A program made the position numbers and the translations under genes. 64,000 bases of DNA, from the NCBI RefSeq assembly GCF_037201915.1, contig NZ_CP147505.1, positions 496,001-560,000 on the forward strand, in the 5' to 3' direction. The DNA is from Haloplanus sp. CK5-1. GTDB lineage: Archaea > Halobacteriota > Halobacteria > Halobacteriales > Haloferacaceae. The notes under the pieces are model-generated. The model saw only the letters and a program-made list of their open reading frames with translations. It ran no database searches and was not told the DNA's origin. Shown here piece after piece: positions 50,439 through 57,502 of this stretch; position 1 is the first letter of the stretch; each line of letters starts with the position of its first letter.

Positions 50439-51115
50439 GCGTCGATCCGGTCGAGGCTCCGCAGCAGTTTCGCGCGTCGCGACGGCGCGAAGAGTCCGCT
50501 CCCCCCGCTGCCCTCGTACAGCCACGGGCCCACGTCCGGGGCGGCGTCGTCCGCGAGGCCGAACCAGTACCCACCCGAGGAGCTCTCCGACACCTCGCCG
50601 GTCGGGGCGGCGACCGGTATCGCAGACAGCAGCGCGTCGATCCGCTCCAACAGCCGCCGGTCGTCGTGGACAAAGGAGATCCCCACCGTCCCCGCCGAGG
50701 ACTTGAAACAGACGGTCCCACACCCCTCCAGCAGGCCCCGTAGGAGTTGGCGGCGGTGCTCGTCGAAGGTGTCGAGGCGGTACCCCCCCGGTTGGCCGTC
50801 GATCGGCAGGCCGAAGGCGGCGCTCGCCCGGTCGGCGAGGTCGCCGAACACCTGCACCGTGAACTCCTCCTCGGCGCGCGTGATCGAGGTGTCGTGGGCG
50901 TACTCCCGTTCGACGATGCGGTCGTCGACGCCGGTCCCCCCCACGGTGTCGTCGGCCCCCGCGACCGCCGCCAGTCGCTCCGCGGCCGTCCCGTCGTTCG
51001 TCCGCACGGTCACGCAGTCGGCGGTCAGGTCGCCGTCGCCGGCGACCCGCCCCCAGAAGTACGCCGTCTCGGGGTGGGCCGCGAGCATGTCCGCGGGTGG
51101 GTCGAGCGCGCTCAT
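50435..51115 (-). CDS. LAGLIDADG-like protein in the cobalamin operon
   Basis: The 226-residue protein shows two segments resembling homing-endonuclease motifs: 'FWGRVAGDGDL' (residues 20-30) and 'LLRGLLEGCGTVCF' (124-137), each followed by a beta-rich stretch. The first keeps the acidic residue at the catalytic position (GDG); in the second it is Cys (GCG). Homologues in haloarchaeal B12 clusters are annotated 'cobalamin biosynthesis protein' (recollection). It is in-frame overlapped with ferredoxin and CbiX, so a role in the pathway, not DNA cleavage, is likely. Confidence 0.7.
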   Translation of the reverse strand: MSALDPPADMLAAHPETAYFWGRVAGDGDLTADCVTVRTNDGTAAERLAAVAGADDTVGGTGVDDRIVEREYAHDTSITRAEEEFTVQVFGDLADRASAAFGLPIDGQPGGYRLDTFDEHRRQLLRGLLEGCGTVCFKSSAGTVGISFVHDDRRLLERIDALLSAIPVAAPTGEVSESSSGGYWFGLADDAAPDVGPWLYEGSGGSGLFAPSRRAKLLRSLDRIDA

Positions 51116-51336
51116 CGTTCCTCCACGGTGATGGCGTCGACCGGACAGGCCGCGGCGGCCCCTCGGGCGTCCGCTATGCGGTCGTCGTCGCAGTCGAGGG
51201 CCACCGTCCCCTCCGTCTTGGCCCCCGCGACCGTCGCCAGCCCGTCGTCGGCCTCGACGAAGCGGTCGTCGCGGACCAGACAGGCGAAGATGCCCTCACA
51301 GGCGCCGCGGTCGAGTCGGATGCGATAGCGGGTCAT
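51112..51336 (-). CDS. small ferredoxin ([3Fe-4S]/[4Fe-4S] single-cluster type)
   Basis: The 74-residue protein has Cys13-x5-Cys19 (GACEGIFACL), Cys49 and Cys64-Pro (AACPVDAI). The middle Cys of the usual CxxCxxC is replaced by Ile16, as in [3Fe-4S] ferredoxins of P450 systems. It probably donates electrons to a reductive step of the corrin pathway. Its neighbours overlap it by one base (cbiH) and four bases (LAGLIDADG-like). Confidence 0.85.
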   Translation of the reverse strand: MTRYRIRLDRGACEGIFACLVRDDRFVEADDGLATVAGAKTEGTVALDCDDDRIADARGAAAACPVDAITVEER

Positions 51337-52349
51337 CAGTAGTCGTACTTGCTCTCGTAGCCCCGCGGCGTGACCATCCGTCCGTCCCAGACGTACGTCT
51401 CCTCGTTGCCGACGATGATCGTCGTCGTCATGTCGATCAGGTCGGTCTCGCCCAGGCCCTCCAGGTCGCCGAGGTCGACGATTTCGGTCTTCTCGTCCTC
51501 GCGGCCCGCGCCGTGGACGATCCCCACCGGCGTCTCCGGATCGCGGTGTTCCAGCAGGATCTCGCAACACTTCTCGAAGTTCTCGCGGCGCTTCCGGCTC
51601 CACGGGTTGTAGATGGCGACGGTGAACCCTTCCTTGGCGGCGGCGTGGAGGCGCGACTCGATCGTCGGCATGTCGGTGAGGTGGTCCGACAGCGAGATGG
51701 AGACGGTGTCGTTGACCAGTGGCGCGCCCAGCCGTGCCCCACAGGACTGTGCGGCGGGGACGCCGGGAACCACCTCGAAGTCGACCATCGAGGCCGTTCC
51801 ACCCTTGGATTCGAGGATCTCCAGCGCCAGCCCCGCGAGCGCGTAGACGTTCGGGTCGCCGCTCCCGATGATCGCCACGTCGTTGCCCGCGAGCGCGCGG
51901 TCGATGGCCTCCTCGGTGCGCGAGACTTCGCCGCACATCGGCGTGTCGTACAGCTCGTCGGCCGACTCGGTCACCTCGTCGGGCAGGAGGTCGACGTACG
52001 TGGTGTAGCCGACGACGTGTTCCGCGTCGAGCAACGCCCCGCGGGCGCGCTCGGTCATTCCTTCGGGTTGGCCGGGGCCGAGGCCGACCGCCACGAGGCG
52101 GCCGGGGTCGGCGTCGAAGTCGTCGACGGTCGAGCCCACCTTCTCGTCGGTCGACCCGCCGCCACAGGACGATCCGCTCCCCGACGAATCGTCGGCCGAG
52201 GCGCCGCATTTCGACGCCGTCGTCTCCGTGTCGGTCGTTGTCGACGCGCCGCATTTCGAGTCGGTTGCTTCGGCCTCGGTCGTCGCCGACGCCCCGCAGG
52301 TCGTCTCCGTCTCGGTACTCGCCGTCGTGTCAGTGTCTTCGGTACTCAT
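51336..52349 (-). CDS. cbiH: cobalt-precorrin-3B C17-methyltransferase with Cys-repeat extension
   Basis: The 337-residue protein has a standard CbiH/CobJ methylase domain from about residue 85: 'LVAVGLGPGQPEGMTERARGAL', 'VAIIGSGDPNVYALAGLALEIL', 'VVPGVPAAQSCGARLGAPLVND', and the C-terminal 'DMTTTIIVGNEETYVWDGRMVTPRGY'. Before it is a Thr/Ser/Glu-rich extension with Cys18, Cys33, Cys48 (each in CGAS) and Cys62, in 15-residue repeats. Such cysteines could bind Fe-S or cobalt. CbiH methylates C17 and contracts the ring. A second paralogue lies two bases upstream. Confidence 0.88.
   Translation of the reverse strand: MSTEDTDTTASTETETTCGASATTEAEATDSKCGASTTTDTETTASKCGASADDSSGSGSSCGGGSTDEKVGSTVDDFDADPGRLVAVGLGPGQPEGMTERARGALLDAEHVVGYTTYVDLLPDEVTESADELYDTPMCGEVSRTEEAIDRALAGNDVAIIGSGDPNVYALAGLALEILESKGGTASMVDFEVVPGVPAAQSCGARLGAPLVNDTVSISLSDHLTDMPTIESRLHAAAKEGFTVAIYNPWSRKRRENFEKCCEILLEHRDPETPVGIVHGAGREDEKTEIVDLGDLEGLGETDLIDMTTTIIVGNEETYVWDGRMVTPRGYESKYDY
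52200..52320 (-). repeat. 45-bp imperfect repeats encoding CGAS units
   Basis: Three related segments containing GAAATGCGGCGC or GGGGCGTCGGCG-type sequence encode the 15-residue repeats with CGAS at Cys18, Cys33 and Cys48 of CbiH. Divergence between the copies shows they are not recent. Confidence 0.6.
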
Positions 52350-52351
52350 TG

Positions 52352-53329
52352 TCAGAAGTCGTCGACGTCACGCCCGCCGCGCGGGGTGACGAGGTGGTCG
52401 CCGTGGTCGTTCGTCCAGATGGTCGTCTCGGCGTTGCCAACGATGATCGAAGTGCCCATGCCTCCGACCTCGTCGTCGTGGGCGGTCGCCTCGCCGAGAG
52501 TGGTGATGGTGTGTGTCTCGCCGTCGCGGTTGCGCCCCGCGTCCTCGCGGCCGGCGTCGTTGACGATTGCGATGGGCACGTCGTCGGCGCGTTCCTGTCG
52601 GATCACGTCGATCGCTCGCTCGTAGTCCCGCCAGCAGTTGTAGAGGACGATCACGAACCCGCTGATCGCGGCCGCGCGGAGTTTCTCCTCGATCTCGTCC
52701 CACCCGCGCCACTTGTCGGACAGCGATACCGTACAGAAGTCGTTCGAGAGGGGCGCGCCGACGTTGGCCGCGCCGCCCAGCGCCGCGGTGACGCCCGGAA
52801 CGACCTCGATCGGCACGTCCCTAACGTCGTCCTCCTCGGCCATCAGGTAGAGCAGGTCGCTCTTGCCGTAGACGTTCGGGTCACCTCCGGAGACGTGGAC
52901 CACGTCCTCGCCCGCCCGCACCCGCTCGAACGCCTCGCGCGCGAGTTCGATCTGTCGCCCCATCGACGACCTGACGATCTCTTGCCGGCTACCGTCCGGC
53001 CGGACCGCGACGTGGCCCTCGGCGTCGGTGTGGGTGCTCTCGACGGCGTCGACGGCTTCGCCGTCACCGGACTCCGTCCGGTTGCCCGAGGAGCGTCGCT
53101 CCTCGCCGTCCCCCCGAGGCGTCCCCGACGCCTCGCTCCCCCCGTCGGCCACGGCGTCCGCCGGCGGGAGCGTGCCGTCGCGACGGAGGAACTCCTGGTA
53201 GAGCGTCGAGGCGATCACGCAGTCGGCGGTGGCGATCACGTCCGTCGCTCGCTGGGTCATCGCGTGGGGGAGGCCGGGGCCGATGCCGACCACGTAGAGG
53301 GTCCCCATCCCGTCGGTGTCGGCGGCCAT
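52352..53329 (-). CDS. CbiH paralogue (precorrin-3B C17-methyltransferase-like)
   Basis: The 325-residue protein has the same fold: 'LYVVGIGPGLPHAMTQRATDVI', 'VVHVSGGDPNVYGKSDLLYLM', 'VVPGVTAALGGAANVGAPLSND', and 'GMGTSIIVGNAETTIWTNDHGDHLVTPRG'. At about residues 60-105 it has an insert (SEASGTPRGDGEERRSSGN) that other CbiH proteins lack; its DNA is two perfect hairpins. One of the two paralogues probably performs C17 methylation; the other may do a further step. It overlaps cbiG by one base. Confidence 0.85.
   Translation of the reverse strand: MAADTDGMGTLYVVGIGPGLPHAMTQRATDVIATADCVIASTLYQEFLRRDGTLPPADAVADGGSEASGTPRGDGEERRSSGNRTESGDGEAVDAVESTHTDAEGHVAVRPDGSRQEIVRSSMGRQIELAREAFERVRAGEDVVHVSGGDPNVYGKSDLLYLMAEEDDVRDVPIEVVPGVTAALGGAANVGAPLSNDFCTVSLSDKWRGWDEIEEKLRAAAISGFVIVLYNCWRDYERAIDVIRQERADDVPIAIVNDAGREDAGRNRDGETHTITTLGEATAHDDEVGGMGTSIIVGNAETTIWTNDHGDHLVTPRGGRDVDDF
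53088..53134. repeat. two adjacent perfect palindromes inside the CbiH paralogue
   Basis: GAGGAGC-GTC-GCTCCTC (53088-53104) and GAGGCGTC-CCC-GACGCCTC (53116-53134) each form a perfect 7-8 bp stem with a three-base loop. The first is nearly the same as the unit in the chelatase gene, in the same coding orientation. They create an in-frame loop in the protein. Confidence 0.85.
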
Positions 53330-54312
53330 CAGCGACCCACCGCCACGGTCACCGCGTCGTCGAACCGCTCTTTCTCGCGGGCGAGTTCGTGGTCGCGGCC
53401 GCCGGCGATGGCCGACGCCTCCGCGATGCCCGGCCAGCCGATGAGTTCCTTCGACCGCGAGGGGCTGGGCCCCTCGAACGCCTCCAAGGTCCCCTTCTCG
53501 AAGAGGACGACGCCGAGACCGGCCTCCCGGGCCGCCTCGTAGAGTCCCGCCTCGCCCTCCTTGCGGGTGCCCGTCGCGACGAAGTCGACGTCGTCGAGGG
53601 TCAGATCGAGGTCGGACAGGGCCGCCTCCCACGCCTCGCGGACCTGGTGGGCGTCGACGCCCGACACCGTGCCGGTGCCGAGGACGACCCCCTCGTCGGC
53701 GTTGCGCTTGAGGACGGTCACGTCGTCGCCGACCAGTACCGCTCGGGGCCCGTCGAGGCGCGCGACCGGGCCGAGCTCCTCGTTCAGGACGGCGAGGTTG
53801 GTCGCCACGGTCGAGTCGCCGTTGACGACGTGGGTGTCGAGTGCCTTGGCCTTGCTCTCGACGCCCTGCTTGCCCGCCGCCTCGCTGGCGGTCGTCATCG
53901 CGGGCACCGCGCCCATCTCCGCGAGGTCGTTCGCCACCTGGTTGGCACCGTGGTGGCCGCCGGTGATGGGGATGGCCCACGTCAGTTCCTCGTCGACGAC
54001 GACGATGGCGGGATCGTCCCACTTGTCGTCGAGCAGCGGCGCGGTCTTGCGCATCGCGATCCCCGAGGCCATCAGGCCGACGAAGCAGTCGTACTCGCCC
54101 CAGAGGTCGGCGAAGACGTCGCCGTGGTACTCGACGACGTCGACCGTCTCGTAGCCCTGACCGATCCCCGCCTCGATCTCTCGGGCCGTGTCCAGTTTCC
54201 GCTCGAAGCTGATGATCGCTATCTCCTCGGCCACCTCGCCGTCCGAATCCGGCGTCGAACAGTGGCCGCCCGAGTCGTCTCCGTCCGTCGTGGTGTCGCT
54301 GTCCGTGCTCAT
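53329..54312 (-). CDS. cbiG: cobalt-precorrin-5A hydrolase (CbiG)
   Basis: The 327-residue protein has an acidic N-terminal extension, then 'AIISFERKLDTAREIEAG', 'DCFVGLMASGIAMRKTAPLLDDKWDDPAIVVVDE', 'ITGGHHGANQVANDLAEMGAVPAMTTASEA' and C-terminal 'GTGTVSGVDAHQVREAW', 'ATGTRKEGEAGLYEAARE'. These match CbiG, which opens the delta-lactone of cobalt-precorrin-5A and releases acetaldehyde. It is specific to the anaerobic pathway and therefore a good marker of route. One-base overlaps with both neighbours (TAATG, TGATG). Confidence 0.92.
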   Translation of the reverse strand: MSTDSDTTTDGDDSGGHCSTPDSDGEVAEEIAIISFERKLDTAREIEAGIGQGYETVDVVEYHGDVFADLWGEYDCFVGLMASGIAMRKTAPLLDDKWDDPAIVVVDEELTWAIPITGGHHGANQVANDLAEMGAVPAMTTASEAAGKQGVESKAKALDTHVVNGDSTVATNLAVLNEELGPVARLDGPRAVLVGDDVTVLKRNADEGVVLGTGTVSGVDAHQVREAWEAALSDLDLTLDDVDFVATGTRKEGEAGLYEAAREAGLGVVLFEKGTLEAFEGPSPSRSKELIGWPGIAEASAIAGGRDHELAREKERFDDAVTVAVGR

Positions 54313-55181
54313 TAGTCGTCGGCCTCCGTCGCGTCGCCGCTCGCCCAGTCGCCGTACAGGTAGGACCGTTCGTACCCCTCGGTGCTCCCGCCCCGCACCG
54401 CCTCGCCGATCACGACCAGCGCCGAGGCACGGTAGCCCGCCTCGGCCACCCGGTCGCCGATGGTGGCGACCGTCCCCTCGATTACGTCCTCGTCGGGCCA
54501 CGAGGCGTGGTAGATCACCGCGACCGGCGTCTCGGGGTCGTGGCCGGCCTCCAGCAGGCGGTCCATCGTCTCCGCAACCGCGTGGGTGCCGAGGTAGATG
54601 CAGGTGGTCACGTCGCCCATCCCGACGAACTCCGCGATGTGGTCCTCATCGGGGTCGAGGGTCTTCCCCTGTGGCCGGGTGAAGGCGACGTGGTTGGCGA
54701 CGCCGTTGAGCGTCAACTGGGTCCGCAGGGTCGCACTCGCGGCGAACGCCGAGGTGACGCCGGGGACGATGTAGGTCGGGACGTCCTCCCGTTCGAGGGC
54801 GTCCATCTGTTCGAGCGCCGCGCCGTAGACTGCCGGATCGCCGCTGTGGAGGCGGACGACCGTCCGCCCGTCCTCGTAGGCGTCGCGCATGAGCGGGATC
54901 AGTTCCTCGAGGTCCTTCCCGACGCTCGACACCCGTTCGGCGTCGGCGCAGTAGCGCTCCAGCAGTTCGCTGTTGACGAGCGACCCCGCGTGGACCACGA
55001 GGTCCGCCGCCTCGACGAGTTCGCGCCCGGTGACGGTCAGCAAGCCGGGATCGCCCGGCCCCGCGCCGATGAAGGGGATGCCCTCGCCGCGGTCGCCCGC
55101 CGACCGCTCGGCGATGCGGGGGTCGCGCTCTTCGCGGCGCGCCTCGGCCTCGGCGTCGATGGCCGCCTGTGGGTCGGTCAT
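54312..55181 (-). CDS. cbiF: cobalt-precorrin-4 C11-methyltransferase (CbiF)
   Basis: The 289-residue enzyme contains 'FIGAGPGDPGLLTVTGRELVEAADLVVHAGSLVN', 'VVRLHSGDPAVYGAALEQMDAL', 'IVPGVTSAFAASATLRTQLTLNGV' and 'YLGTHAVAETMDRLLEAG', the CbiF/CobM signature. It methylates C11 using SAM. About 30 N-terminal residues form a haloarchaeal acidic extension. ATGA overlap with cbiL. Confidence 0.93.
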   Translation of the reverse strand: MTDPQAAIDAEAEARREERDPRIAERSAGDRGEGIPFIGAGPGDPGLLTVTGRELVEAADLVVHAGSLVNSELLERYCADAERVSSVGKDLEELIPLMRDAYEDGRTVVRLHSGDPAVYGAALEQMDALEREDVPTYIVPGVTSAFAASATLRTQLTLNGVANHVAFTRPQGKTLDPDEDHIAEFVGMGDVTTCIYLGTHAVAETMDRLLEAGHDPETPVAVIYHASWPDEDVIEGTVATIGDRVAEAGYRASALVVIGEAVRGGSTEGYERSYLYGDWASGDATEADD

Positions 55182-56005
55182 CGGGGCGGCACCTCCGGCA
55201 CCACGTCGCCACAGGCCTCGCCCTCGGCGCGTTCCCACGCGATGGGGTCGACGGGCGACCCGCAAGTCCCCTCCCCGTCCTCGTCGTCGACGGGTTCGCC
55301 CCCGTCGGTGGCCGTCCGTGCCTCGTCGAACGCCGCCGTCGCCGGCGTCGTCTCCAACTCCCGCTTCTCCGCGTAGGCCAGCGTGTAGTAGTCCCGGTCC
55401 TCGAGCGCAGACGGATCCTCGGTGACGACCGTCTCCCCCTGTTCCATGAACAGGCGGCGGCCGTACTGCACGTCGTAGCCGGCGTCGACGAGGCCCTCGT
55501 GGGTCGCGGGCACGTCGGTCACCTTGAACAGGATCATGCGGTCTGGCCCGGTCGGGGCCGCGCCGCGGGCGGCCTCGCGGAGCGCGAGGCTCGACCCCGC
55601 CGCGACCTCCACGCCCAGCGCCGTCGCGAACGCGGTGACGGCGCTCACCCCCGGCACGACCTCGAGGTCGACGGCCGGGTGGAAGGTATCGAGCGTCCGC
55701 CGGAGGTGGCCGAAGGTCGAGTAGACGTTCGGGTCGCCGAGGGTGACGAACGCGACGGTGCCCTCTCGGGCACGGGGGGCGATTTCGGCCGCCGCCGCCT
55801 TCCACGCCCGCCGGAGTTCGTCGTCGTCGCGGGTCATCGGGAAGTCGAGGTCACCGATCTTCGACTCCGGGACGTGGTCGGTCGCCACGGTCTTGGAGAG
55901 GCGGCCGGGCGAGTACACCACGTCCGCGCCCTCGAGGGCGCGCTTGCCCCGAACGGTCACGAGGTCGGCATCACCGGGGCCGAGACCGACGCCGTACAGC
56001 GTCAT
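55178..56005 (-). CDS. cbiL: cobalt-factor II C20-methyltransferase (CbiL)
   Basis: The 275-residue protein begins 'LYGVGLGPGDADLVTVRGKRALEGADVVYSPGR', followed by 'VAFVTLGDPNVYSTFGHLRRTL' and 'EVVPGVSAVTAFATALGVEVAAG'. These are diagnostic for CbiL/CobI. It methylates C20 after cobalt insertion. The C-terminal tail (GEGTCGSPVDPIAWERAEGEACGDVVP) is acidic and has two Cys. ATGA overlaps with both neighbours. Confidence 0.92.
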   Translation of the reverse strand: MTLYGVGLGPGDADLVTVRGKRALEGADVVYSPGRLSKTVATDHVPESKIGDLDFPMTRDDDELRRAWKAAAAEIAPRAREGTVAFVTLGDPNVYSTFGHLRRTLDTFHPAVDLEVVPGVSAVTAFATALGVEVAAGSSLALREAARGAAPTGPDRMILFKVTDVPATHEGLVDAGYDVQYGRRLFMEQGETVVTEDPSALEDRDYYTLAYAEKRELETTPATAAFDEARTATDGGEPVDDEDGEGTCGSPVDPIAWERAEGEACGDVVPEVPPR

Positions 56006-56556
56006 CGCTCCCCCTCGTCGACGCCGCCGACGAGCATGTACACCGGGTTGTCCGAGTCGAAACTCGTCGCGCCCGCGAGGTCGTAGCCGTGGCTCACTTG
56101 AAACTGCACCACCTCGTCGAGCAAGTCCCGGTCGCGGAAGGCCCGAGTCGCCTCGCCCGCCACCTCCAGTCGCGAGACGTTCATCACGACCCGGTCCACG
56201 CCGGTCTCGACGGCGTAGTCGAGCACCGCCTCGTAGTTTCGACTCCCGCCCAGAAACAGGGCGTCGGCGTCGTCGGGCAACCCCTCGGGGGCTTCGGCCT
56301 CCCGGAGATCGACTGGCGTCGTCACGTCGTTGGCGTCGAGGTTCTTGCGCGCGACCGAGAGCCGTTCGGGCTTTCGCTCGACGGCGGTGACGCGCCCGGC
56401 ACGACGCGCCGCCTGAACCGTGACGGCACCGGTACACGGGCCGACCTCGGCGAAGTGGTCGTCCGGGTGCAAGTCGAGTTTGTCGAGGAGGACCGCCCGG
56501 ACCTCCGACTTGGTCGGGCCGGCCTTCGCGTCGTGAGGGAGCGCTACGCTGGACAT
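56002..56556 (-). CDS. cbiT: cobalt-precorrin-6B C15-methyltransferase/decarboxylase (CbiT)
   Basis: The 184-residue class I SAM methyltransferase starts at ATG 56556. 'GPTKSEVRAVLLDKLDLHPDDHFAEVGPCTGAVTVQAARRAGRVTAVERKPE' gives motif I (EVGPCTGAVT) and 'DADALFLGGSRNYEAVLDYAV' motif IV. It methylates C15 and decarboxylates the C12 acetate, together with CbiE. It heads the long operon and is divergent from a putative regulator. Confidence 0.92.
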   Translation of the reverse strand: MSSVALPHDAKAGPTKSEVRAVLLDKLDLHPDDHFAEVGPCTGAVTVQAARRAGRVTAVERKPERLSVARKNLDANDVTTPVDLREAEAPEGLPDDADALFLGGSRNYEAVLDYAVETGVDRVVMNVSRLEVAGEATRAFRDRDLLDEVVQFQVSHGYDLAGATSFDSDNPVYMLVGGVDEGER

Positions 56557-56580
56557 CGACGGAAACAACTACCGTGGACC

Positions 56581-56658
56581 GTAAAACAATTTTGGTTGAT
56601 TTAATAAAACTGCACTTTCAAAAATCGGCGGAGTGACGCAACTATGGCAAAAATACTT
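56581..56658. promoter_or_regulatory. divergent promoter of the cbi operon and regulator
   Basis: The A/T-rich GTAAAACAATTTTGGTTGATTTAATAAAACTG region lies between the cbiT start (56556) and the regulator start (56684). GTAAAACAAT is about 25-30 bases before cbiT; AAATACTT (56651-56658) about 29 bases before the regulator. Both genes look leaderless. Confidence 0.5.
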
Positions 56659-56683
56659 GAGTAGCCGGTTCGCAGTGGGCGTG

Positions 56684-57490
56684 ATGGCAGAGAACGCCGA
56701 CGGGGGGTCGGGCGTCCTCCGGAGCAAGCGCTCGGCGACACGGTATCAGATTCTGGTCGGCATCGCCGAGCGACAGCCGGCGGTCAGCCAGCAGGAGATT
56801 GCGGACGCCGTCGGCATCACGGCCCAGGCGGTGAGCGACTACGTCCAAGACCTGGTCGAGGAAGGGTACGTCCGGAGTCCGGGACGGGGCCGCTACGAGG
56901 TGACCAAGGAGGGCGTCGACTGGCTCATCGGCCGGACGGACGAGCTCCGGGAGTTCGTCACCCACGTCTCCGAGGACGTGATCGGTCAGGTGGAGATCGA
57001 GACCGCCCTCGCGACCGCCCGGATCGAGGAGGGTGACGCCGTCTCGCTCTCGATGCGGGACGGCGTCCTCCGCGCGACCCCCGGCGCGGCCGGGAGTACA
57101 ACTGCGGTTGCAGTCACGAGCGCCGACCCGGAGGGCGACGTCGGCGTCACCGACTTCGAGGGCGTCCTCGACTACGACCTCGGGCGGGTGACGGCCGTCT
57201 CGATCCCCCGGGTACAGGACGGCGGGAGTGGGGCGGTGGCGACGGGAACGGTCGTCGACCACGCCACAGAGAGTGACCTGGTGGCGACTGCGGGGACCGA
57301 GGCGTTGGCGACCGCGCGGGCGGCCGGCCTCGCTCCCGACGTGCGCTTTGGTACCCCGCAGGCGGTCGGCGAGGCCGCCGCCCGCGGGTTGGACGTGTTG
57401 CTTCTGGCCGTGGCCGACGAACTCTCGACCCACCTCGATCACCTCCGCGACGACAGTATCAACTACGAAGTCGTCGACACGGCGGAGTAG
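56684..57490 (+). CDS. winged-helix regulator divergent from the cbi operon
   Basis: The 268-residue protein starts at ATG 56684. Its N-terminal MarR-like helix-turn-helix is 'RYQILVGIAERQPAVSQQEIADAVGITAQAVSDYVQDLVEEGYVRSPGRGRYEVTKEG' (about residues 20-75). The C-terminal part has 'GDAVSLSMRDGVLRATPGAAGSTTAVAV' and 'LDVLLLAVADELSTHLDHLRDD', probably a ligand-binding domain. The divergent arrangement and the shared promoter suggest it controls the cobalamin operon; the ligand is unknown. Start 56633 would place the TATA box inside the gene and is rejected. Confidence 0.8.
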   Translation: MAENADGGSGVLRSKRSATRYQILVGIAERQPAVSQQEIADAVGITAQAVSDYVQDLVEEGYVRSPGRGRYEVTKEGVDWLIGRTDELREFVTHVSEDVIGQVEIETALATARIEEGDAVSLSMRDGVLRATPGAAGSTTAVAVTSADPEGDVGVTDFEGVLDYDLGRVTAVSIPRVQDGGSGAVATGTVVDHATESDLVATAGTEALATARAAGLAPDVRFGTPQAVGEAAARGLDVLLLAVADELSTHLDHLRDDSINYEVVDTAE

Positions 57491-57502
57491 TCGGACCGCC
57501 GC

